NCBI GenBank assembly: GCA_902773395.1 | Contig: CACYEJ010000344.1 | Location: 1 to 5,688, forward strand | Source: an uncultured Ruminococcus sp. | GTDB lineage: Bacteria > Bacillota_A > Clostridia > Oscillospirales > Acutalibacteraceae | Length of the DNA stretch: 5,688 bases | Direction: 5' to 3' | Part shown: positions 1 through 5,688 of the stretch, one piece after another | Numbering within the stretch: position 1 is the stretch's first letter | Layout of the letters: each line of letters begins with the position of its first letter | The notes under the pieces: generated by a model | What the model was told of the DNA's origin: nothing | The model's database searches: none | Seen by the model: only the letters and a program-made list of their open reading frames with translations | Made by a program: the position numbers and the translations under genes

Positions 1-468
1 CAGGAGGACGGACGCTTCAAGATGAATCCGCCTCTTCGCAGCGAAGAGGACAAAGCAGCTCTGATTGAGGGCATCAAGGACGGCACAATTGATATGATAG
101 CTACAGACCACGCTCCGCACTCTGCTGAGGAAAAATCAAAAGGCTTGGAGAAAAGTGCTATGGGTATTGTCGGACTTGAAACAGCTTTTCCGGTGCTGTA
201 CACAAATTTAGTCAAGACAAATATTATCACTCTCGAAAAGCTTATTGAGCTAATGAGCGTTAATCCGGGCAGACGCTTCGGTATTGACTCTGCAATTGAT
301 ATCAATAAACCCGCAAACCTTTGCATATGGGATTTAAATAAAAAATACACAGTTGACCCCGACAGCTTCCTTACTATGGGACGTGCAACGCCCTTTAAGG
401 GTATGGAGGTTTACGGTCAATGTATGATGACAATGATTGAGGGGGAAATAAAATGGAAACAAAATTAA
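1..468 (+). CDS. pyrC: Dihydroorotase, C-terminal part (5' end outside the window)
   Basis: Dihydroorotase is a zinc metalloenzyme of the amidohydrolase superfamily that cyclises N-carbamoyl-aspartate to dihydroorotate, the third step of UMP synthesis, in the cytosol. The reading frame is open from base 1 and gives 155 residues before a TAA stop at 466-468, so the gene enters from the left. The ATG at base 22 is internal, because the preceding codons already read as family sequence (QEDGRFK before MNPPLRS). The KMNPPLRS segment and the ATDHAPH motif (fragment residues 34-40) are hallmarks of class I dihydroorotases. The Asp in that motif (fragment residue 36) is the expected catalytic and metal-binding residue. 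NPGRRFGI and a terminal GRATPFKGMEVYG complete the usual C-terminal region. Class I enzymes are about 425 residues, so roughly 270 are missing. The end overlaps carA by 16 bases. Identification is secure; the earlier zinc ligands cannot be checked here. Confidence 0.97.
   Translation, partial: QEDGRFKMNPPLRSEEDKAALIEGIKDGTIDMIATDHAPHSAEEKSKGLEKSAMGIVGLETAFPVLYTNLVKTNIITLEKLIELMSVNPGRRFGIDSAIDINKPANLCIWDLNKKYTVDPDSFLTMGRATPFKGMEVYGQCMMTMIEGEIKWKQN
439..445 (+). promoter_or_regulatory. Ribosome binding site of carA
   Basis: GAGGGGG lies 7 bases before the ATG at 453, inside the last codons of pyrC. It supports the ATG at 453 as the carA start and a start site read while pyrC is still being translated, which suggests translational coupling (inference). 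Confidence 0.75.
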
Positions 469-1541
469 ATAGAAAAATTGTTCTGGAGGACGGCAGCGAA
501 TACGCAGGCATCGGCTTCGGTCATGAATGTGACAGAGTATGCGAGCTTGTATTCAATACTTCAATGGTAGGTTATCAGGAGATTGTTTCTGACCCGTCTT
601 ATACTTATCAGATGGTTGTAATGACTTATCCGCTTATCGGCAACTACGGTATTGCAGATGATGACTTCGAAACTAAAATTCCGACAATCGGCGGACTTAT
701 AGTAAGAGAATACAATAATATTCCGTCTAATTTCAGATATACAAGAACACTCGGCGAGGTGCTTGAAGAGTACGGTATTCCGGGCATTGCAGGCATTGAC
801 ACCAGAATGCTCACCAGAAAAATCAGAGATTTCGGTAACTGCAAGGTGCTTATCACTTCGATTGACACTCCGCATGAAAAGGCTATGGAAATTCTGTCCA
901 ATACAGATGTTCCTACAGACGCAGTTCCAAAAGTAAGCTGCAAGAAAAAATGGTATTCCAGAACAGCACACCCGAAGCTTGACGTTGTTGCAGTTGACTG
1001 CGGTATCAAGCTCAATATTATCAGAAGCCTCAACAAGCTTGGCTGTAATGTAACTGTAGTTCCATACAATACAACCGCTGCGGAAATTGAAAAGCTGAGT
1101 CCGGACGGAGTATTCTTCTCAAACGGTCCGGGTAACCCGGAGGACGTTCCGGAAACAATCGAGCTTATAAAAGCACTCAGAGGCAAATACCCGATTTTCG
1201 GCATTTGTCTTGGTCATCAGCTCATCAGCCTTGCTTACGGCTGCAAAACCTATAAGCTTAAATTCGGTCACAGAGGCGGCAACCACCCGGTTAAAAATCT
1301 CGAAACAGGCAGAATTGAAATTACCAGCCAGAACCATAACTATGCTGTTGATACAGACAGCGTTAAGGATACCGATTTGAAAGTTACTCACATCAACATT
1401 CTTGACAACACTGTCGAGGGCGTTTCCTGCGATAAGGACAAGGTATTCAGCGTACAGTATCACCCGGAATCCGCTCCTGGTCCGCAGGACAGCTTCTATT
1501 TGTTTGAAAAGTTCATCAGTTTTATGAAGGAGGGCAAATAA
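453..1541 (+). CDS. carA: Carbamoyl-phosphate synthase small subunit (glutamine amidotransferase)
   Basis: CarA (PyrAA in Bacillus) hydrolyses glutamine and delivers ammonia through a tunnel to CarB for carbamoyl phosphate synthesis. The 362-residue product is close to the usual 355-380. Residues 1 to about 135 form the small-chain N-terminal domain ([16 protein letters not shown], then [15 protein letters not shown]). Residues from about 177 are a class I glutamine amidotransferase domain beginning [11 protein letters not shown]. Visible active-site elements are SNGPGNP (223-229), the nucleophile Cys252 in GICLGHQ, and the His337/Glu339 pair in HPE, so the Cys-His-Glu triad is intact. In the QNHxxAVD segment Asn296 occupies a position that I recall as Gly in E. 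coli CarA (QNHG). This may be lineage variation. The start at 453 is supported by a good ribosome binding site and by N-terminal family sequence right after it. The gene overlaps pyrC by 16 bases and ends one base before carB, so subunit synthesis is probably coupled. It could serve arginine as well as pyrimidine synthesis, but the location argues for the pyrimidine role. Confidence 0.98.
   Translation: METKLNRKIVLEDGSEYAGIGFGHECDRVCELVFNTSMVGYQEIVSDPSYTYQMVVMTYPLIGNYGIADDDFETKIPTIGGLIVREYNNIPSNFRYTRTLGEVLEEYGIPGIAGIDTRMLTRKIRDFGNCKVLITSIDTPHEKAMEILSNTDVPTDAVPKVSCKKKWYSRTAHPKLDVVAVDCGIKLNIIRSLNKLGCNVTVVPYNTTAAEIEKLSPDGVFFSNGPGNPEDVPETIELIKALRGKYPIFGICLGHQLISLAYGCKTYKLKFGHRGGNHPVKNLETGRIEITSQNHNYAVDTDSVKDTDLKVTHINILDNTVEGVSCDKDKVFSVQYHPESAPGPQDSFYLFEKFISFMKEGK
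1527..1534 (+). promoter_or_regulatory. Ribosome binding site of carB
   Basis: AAGGAGGG sits within the last codons of carA, 8 bases before the ATG at 1543. It is a strong match to the 16S rRNA tail and fixes the carB start. With the one-base gap to carA it favours coupled translation of the two subunits. Confidence 0.85.
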
Positions 1542-1542
1542 G

Positions 1543-4500
1543 ATGGCTAAGAGAAGTGACATCAAAAAAGTTTTGGTAATAGGCTCAGGACCTATCGTAA
1601 TAGGTCAGGCTGCCGAGTTTGACTATGCAGGAACACAGGCGTGTCTTGCGCTCCGTGAAGAGGGCTATCAGGTTGTGCTTTGCAACTCTAACCCAGCTAC
1701 AATTATGACGGATACAGTTATCGCCGACAAGGTTTACATGGAGCCTTTGACGCTTGAATATATGGCAAAAATTCTCAGATACGAACGCCCCGATGCGATT
1801 GTTCCGGGAATCGGCGGTCAGACAGGCTTGAATCTTGCAATGAAGCTTGCAAGAAAGGGCGTATTGGAAGAGTGTCAGGTTGAACTGCTCGGCACCAGCG
1901 TTGAGAGTATCGAACGCGCAGAGGACAGAGAACTCTTTAAGGAGCTTTGCGAGGAAATCGGCGAACCGGTTCTCCCCTCTATCATCACGCACTCGATTGA
2001 AGAGGGTCTTAATGCCGCTCACGATATCGGTTATCCGGTTGTGCTTCGTCCGGCGTTTACTCTTGGCGGCACAGGCGGCGGATTCGTAAACAACGATGAA
2101 GAGCTTGTTGAGATTATGAAAAATGCGTTGAAGCTCTCCCCTGTTCATCAGGTACTCGTTGAGAAGAGCGTTAAGGGCTTTAAAGAGATTGAATACGAGG
2201 TAATCCGTGACTCAAACGATACTGCAATTACCATTTGTAACATGGAGAACCTTGACCCCGTAGGTATTCACACAGGCGATTCTATTGTTGTTGCGCCAAG
2301 CCAGACTCTTACAAATAAAGAGTATCATATGCTTCGTGACAGCGCATTGAAAATTATTCGCGCATTGAAGATTGAGGGCGGCTGTAACGTACAGTTTGCG
2401 CTTGACCCTGTTTCGTTTGATTACTATTTGATTGAGGTTAATCCGAGAGTATCACGTTCTTCGGCGCTTGCGTCTAAGGCGAGCGGTTATCCGATTGCAA
2501 GAGTTTCCGCTAAAATTGCAGTAGGCATGACGCTTGATGAAATTCAGATTGCTAACACTCCGGCAAGCTTTGAGCCAACTCTGGACTATGTTGTTACTAA
2601 GATGCCGAGATTCCCGTTTGACAAATTCTCCGATGCTTCAAACGTTCTAGGCACTCAGATGAAGGCTACCGGTGAGGTAATGAGCGTAGGCAGAACTTTC
2701 GAAGAGAGTTTGCTTAAAGCTGTCCGCTCATTGGAAATTGATGTTTACCACATCTACAAGCCTAAGTTTAACGACTTGTCAAATGATGAGCTTCTTGACT
2801 ATATCCGCAAGGGCACGGACGACAGAATATATGCTATTGCCGAGCTTATCTGGAACGGCGTTGACCTGAGAGAGATTTTTGATATAACTAAGATAGATAT
2901 GTTCTTCCTTGAAAAAATTAAGAACATTGTCGATTTTGAAAGAGTTATCAAGGATAACAAAAATAATCTTGACACTCTATATCAGGCAAAGCGAATGGGC
3001 TTCTCCGATAAGTATATTGCTAAGCTTTGGGAATGCACCGAGGACGATGTATATAATCTCCGTGTTGCGAACAAAATATTCCCTGTATATAAGATGATTG
3101 ACACTTGCGCGTCTGAGTTTGAGTCATATATTCCTTATTTCTACTCGACATACGAGCAGGAGAACGAGTCAATTGTCAGCGACAGAAAGAAGATTGTCGT
3201 ACTTGGTTCAGGCCCGATTCGTATTGGTCAGGGTGTTGAATTTGACTACTCAACAGTTCACGCTGTTATGACGATTAAGAACAACGGCTATGAGGCAATC
3301 ATCATCAACAACAACCCTGAAACTGTTTCAACCGATTACACAACGAGTGACAAGCTTTATTTTGAGCCGCTCACCGTTGAGGACGTAATGAATATTATTC
3401 ACCTTGAAAACCCCATTGGCGTAGTTGCATCGCTTGGCGGTCAGACAGCAATCAACCTTGCCGAGCCGCTTATGAAGCGTGGAGTAAAGATTATCGGCAC
3501 AGACGTTGAGGCTATCGAAAAGGCTGAGAACCGTGATTCCTTTGAAAAGATTATGGAAGAGCTTCAAATCCCACAGCCTAAGGGTCAGGCAGTTACCAAC
3601 ATCGAGGACGGCGTAAAGGCTGCCGCTGAGATTGGTTATCCTGTTCTTGTTCGTCCGAGTTACGTTCTGGGCGGAAGAGCAATGCAGATTGTTGCAAACG
3701 AGCATATGCTCCGCCACTATCTAAAGACTGCCGTTGAGGTTGACGAGGATAAGCCGGTGCTTGTTGACAAATATATTGTAGGCAAGGAATGTGAAGTTGA
3801 CGCTGTATGCGACGGCACGGACGTATTCATTCCGGGTATTATGGAACACGTTGAAAGAACCGGTATTCACTCCGGCGACAGTATCAGCGTTTATCCGTCT
3901 TTCACAATTCCACAGCACGTCAAGGACGTTATCATTGACTATACGGTGAAGCTTGGTTTGGGAATCGGCATCGTTGGTCTGTACAATATTCAGTTTATTG
4001 TTGACAGAAACAATGATGTTTATGTAATCGAGGTAAATCCACGTTCTTCAAGAACTGTTCCGTTCCTCTCTAAGGCTACTGGCTATTCACTCGCTGATAT
4101 CGCAACGCTTGCAATTCTCGGCAAGAGCCTTAAAGAGCAGGGCATTAACGAGGTTTATCCTAAGGAGAAAGAGCGTTGGTACGTTAAAGCACCGGCATTC
4201 TCATTCTCCAAGCTGAGCGGTCTGGACGCTTACCTCTCCCCTGAAATGAAATCAACCGGCGAGGCTATCGGCTACGACAACACATTGACGAGGGCACTCT
4301 ACAAAGCCTTGCAGTCATCGGGTACTAAAATGGTAAACTACGGCACAGTATTTGCTACAATTGCCGATGTTGACAAGGAAGAGGCTTTGCCGCTCATCAG
4401 ACGTTTCTACAATCTCGGTTTCAATATTGAAGCTACGGAGGGTACGGCTAAGTTCCTCAAAGAGCATGGTATCAGAACAAGGCTCAGACATAAGCTCTCA

Positions 4501-4719
4501 TCAGACCAAGACGACATTGCCAACACACTGCGTTCGGGCTACATCAGCTACGTTATCAACACAAAGGATCTCTACCACGAGAACTCCAATGACGGCTATC
4601 TTATCAGACGTTGGGCTGTTGAAAATAATGTTGCTATCTTTACGGCTCTTGATACGGTAAGGGCATTGCTTGATGTGCTTGAGGAAACTACGCTTTGTAT
4701 TTCTACAATTGATATGTAA
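1543..4719 (+). CDS. carB: Carbamoyl-phosphate synthase large subunit
   Basis: CarB (PyrAB) uses two ATP to turn bicarbonate and CarA-derived ammonia into carbamoyl phosphate. Its 1058 residues are full length (family about 1055-1075). The protein shows the known internal duplication. The carboxyphosphate half (about 1-400) has [10 protein letters not shown] (13-22), Arg129, Arg169, GGTGGG (175-180) and EVNPRVSR with Glu298/Asn300/Arg302. The carbamoyl-phosphate half (about 550-930) has [10 protein letters not shown] (554-563), Arg704 and EVNPRSSR with Glu830/Asn832/Arg834. Both ATP-grasp sites therefore look active. The middle (about 400-545) fits the oligomerisation domain. Residues from about 934 form the methylglyoxal-synthase-like allosteric domain, with Thr965, Thr968, Lys984 and Asn1006 at positions corresponding to effector-binding residues of E. 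coli CarB. Control by UMP or PRPP is thus plausible, but the loop after Lys984 (LSSDQDDI) differs from the EG-containing loop I recall in E. coli. The stop is followed by a hairpin-rich gap. Identification is secure; the effector is inferred. Confidence 0.99.
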   Translation: MAKRSDIKKVLVIGSGPIVIGQAAEFDYAGTQACLALREEGYQVVLCNSNPATIMTDTVIADKVYMEPLTLEYMAKILRYERPDAIVPGIGGQTGLNLAMKLARKGVLEECQVELLGTSVESIERAEDRELFKELCEEIGEPVLPSIITHSIEEGLNAAHDIGYPVVLRPAFTLGGTGGGFVNNDEELVEIMKNALKLSPVHQVLVEKSVKGFKEIEYEVIRDSNDTAITICNMENLDPVGIHTGDSIVVAPSQTLTNKEYHMLRDSALKIIRALKIEGGCNVQFALDPVSFDYYLIEVNPRVSRSSALASKASGYPIARVSAKIAVGMTLDEIQIANTPASFEPTLDYVVTKMPRFPFDKFSDASNVLGTQMKATGEVMSVGRTFEESLLKAVRSLEIDVYHIYKPKFNDLSNDELLDYIRKGTDDRIYAIAELIWNGVDLREIFDITKIDMFFLEKIKNIVDFERVIKDNKNNLDTLYQAKRMGFSDKYIAKLWECTEDDVYNLRVANKIFPVYKMIDTCASEFESYIPYFYSTYEQENESIVSDRKKIVVLGSGPIRIGQGVEFDYSTVHAVMTIKNNGYEAIIINNNPETVSTDYTTSDKLYFEPLTVEDVMNIIHLENPIGVVASLGGQTAINLAEPLMKRGVKIIGTDVEAIEKAENRDSFEKIMEELQIPQPKGQAVTNIEDGVKAAAEIGYPVLVRPSYVLGGRAMQIVANEHMLRHYLKTAVEVDEDKPVLVDKYIVGKECEVDAVCDGTDVFIPGIMEHVERTGIHSGDSISVYPSFTIPQHVKDVIIDYTVKLGLGIGIVGLYNIQFIVDRNNDVYVIEVNPRSSRTVPFLSKATGYSLADIATLAILGKSLKEQGINEVYPKEKERWYVKAPAFSFSKLSGLDAYLSPEMKSTGEAIGYDNTLTRALYKALQSSGTKMVNYGTVFATIADVDKEEALPLIRRFYNLGFNIEATEGTAKFLKEHGIRTRLRHKLSSDQDDIANTLRSGYISYVINTKDLYHENSNDGYLIRRWAVENNVAIFTALDTVRALLDVLEETTLCISTIDM

Positions 4720-4721
4720 TA

Positions 4722-4754
4722 GCTTATATCACTCGAATTTTCGTGGATATAAGT
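4722..4754 (+). promoter_or_regulatory. AU-rich hairpin just after carB
   Basis: CTTATATC (4723-4730) is perfectly complementary to GATATAAG (4746-4753), and a G-T pair can extend the stem at 4722/4754. Within the 15-base loop, short C-G pairs (4732, 4734, 4735 with 4745, 4743, 4742) could lengthen it imperfectly. The left arm starts 4 bases after the carB stop, so a ribosome terminating on carB would cover it. The arms are seen directly; a function is not established. It could be an mRNA 3'-end stabiliser, part of an attenuator, or chance in AT-rich sequence. Confidence 0.5.
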
Positions 4755-4757
4755 AAA

Positions 4758-4792
4758 ACCAAAAAGCTCCCTTATACAGGGTGCTTTTTGGT
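4758..4792 (+). terminator. Terminator-like hairpin between carB and pyrK
   Basis: ACCAAAAAGC (4758-4767) pairs perfectly with GCTTTTTGGT (4783-4792). After a T-T mismatch, CCCT pairs with AGGG, leaving a 5-base loop TATAC (4773-4777). Read as an intrinsic terminator, the core stem GC-T-CCCT/AGGG-T-GC is preceded by A5 and followed by T5 (4785-4789), the bidirectional form common in Bacillota. The T tract is only five long and then GGTAATATG follows, so termination may be partial. Because pyrK lies downstream in the same direction with no convincing promoter between, full termination would isolate pyrK-pyrD. Partial termination, regulated readthrough or an unrecognised promoter are the alternatives. 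Confidence 0.7.
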
Positions 4793-4822
4793 AATATGAA
4801 TTATGACAAAAGCAAATCCGAA

Positions 4823-4842
4823 TAAACACACGGAGGTGTTTA
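4823..4842 (+). promoter_or_regulatory. pyrK ribosome binding site inside a small stem-loop
   Basis: GGAGGTG (4832-4838) is a near-perfect Shine-Dalgarno sequence, with GGAGG ending 7 bases before the ATG at 4844; it decides the pyrK start. It is embedded in an inverted repeat: TAAACAC (4823-4829) is complementary to GTGTTTA (4836-4842), leaving the loop ACGGAG. Most of the core GGAG would be in the loop while the last bases are paired. The stem is AU-rich and probably weak, so it may present the site to the ribosome or modestly tune initiation. The repeat is seen; regulation is speculation. Confidence 0.7.
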
Positions 4843-4843
4843 A

Positions 4844-5688
<845 letters not shown>

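Noticed and set aside
644..1204. A 186-codon open frame on the minus strand inside carA (others at 561-971 and 1119-1565).
   Set aside because: It lies wholly opposite a conserved gene, has no recognisable domain, and is explained by codon bias of the sense strand.
1585..2148. A 187-codon minus-strand open frame inside carB, and shorter ones at 3328-3717 and 3721-3918.
   Set aside because: The sense strand encodes well-conserved CarB motifs throughout; these frames show no family features of their own.
4352..4660. Plus-strand out-of-frame open frames within carB (also 1847-2089 and 2909-3097).
   Set aside because: They are in another frame of intact carB and look like low-information frameshift translations without supporting context.
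1543..4719. Similarity between the two halves of carB, as a possible recent duplication or gene fusion.
   Set aside because: This internal duplication is ancestral and universal in CarB; the two halves are well diverged here as usual.
4596..4829. A 77-codon minus-strand open frame crossing the end of carB and the gap.
   Set aside because: Two thirds of it is antisense to carB and the rest crosses both hairpins; no domain or credible start context was seen.
4792..4830. Promoter-like pieces before pyrK: ATGACA at 4803-4808 as a -35, TAATAT at 4792-4797 as a -10.
   Set aside because: Neither has a partner element at a normal 16-18 base spacing, and AT-rich sequence gives such matches by chance.

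Overview
The window is a stretch of a de novo pyrimidine (UMP) biosynthesis operon. All genes are on the + strand, in the order pyrC (3' part) - carA - carB - gap of 124 bases - pyrK - pyrD (5' part). Family-specific motifs identify every gene. The pairing of PyrK (an iron-sulfur flavoprotein electron-transfer subunit) with a class 1B type dihydroorotate dehydrogenase, the strong GGAGG ribosome binding sites and the moderate base composition point to a Gram-positive anaerobe of the Bacillota. The protein style (for example the CarB C-terminus and the PyrD start) suggests class Clostridia, plausibly a Ruminococcus-like member of the Oscillospirales. That placement is inference from recall, not from a search.

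Layout: bases 1-468 encode the C-terminal 155 residues of dihydroorotase. carA (453-1541) overlaps the end of pyrC by 16 bases and encodes the glutaminase subunit of carbamoyl-phosphate synthase. carB (1543-4719) follows one base after the carA stop and encodes the complete synthetase subunit. The gap 4720-4843 holds an AU-rich hairpin, a terminator-like hairpin with flanking A5/T5 tracts, and a small stem that presents the pyrK Shine-Dalgarno sequence in its loop. pyrK (4844-5578) and pyrD (from 5572) overlap by 7 bases.

Together: CarA and CarB make carbamoyl phosphate from glutamine, bicarbonate and 2 ATP. Aspartate transcarbamoylase (pyrB, not in the window) would condense it with aspartate. 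PyrC closes the dihydroorotate ring. PyrD oxidises dihydroorotate to orotate and passes electrons through PyrK to NAD+. Tight overlaps join pyrC-carA-carB and pyrK-pyrD into two translationally compact blocks. The carB-pyrK gap is the only place in the window with room for regulation.

No mobile element, CRISPR array, RNA gene, broken gene or unfamiliar protein was found, and I see no evidence of an undescribed system. The most interesting point is the carB-pyrK gap, which has the layout of a possible intra-operon attenuator.
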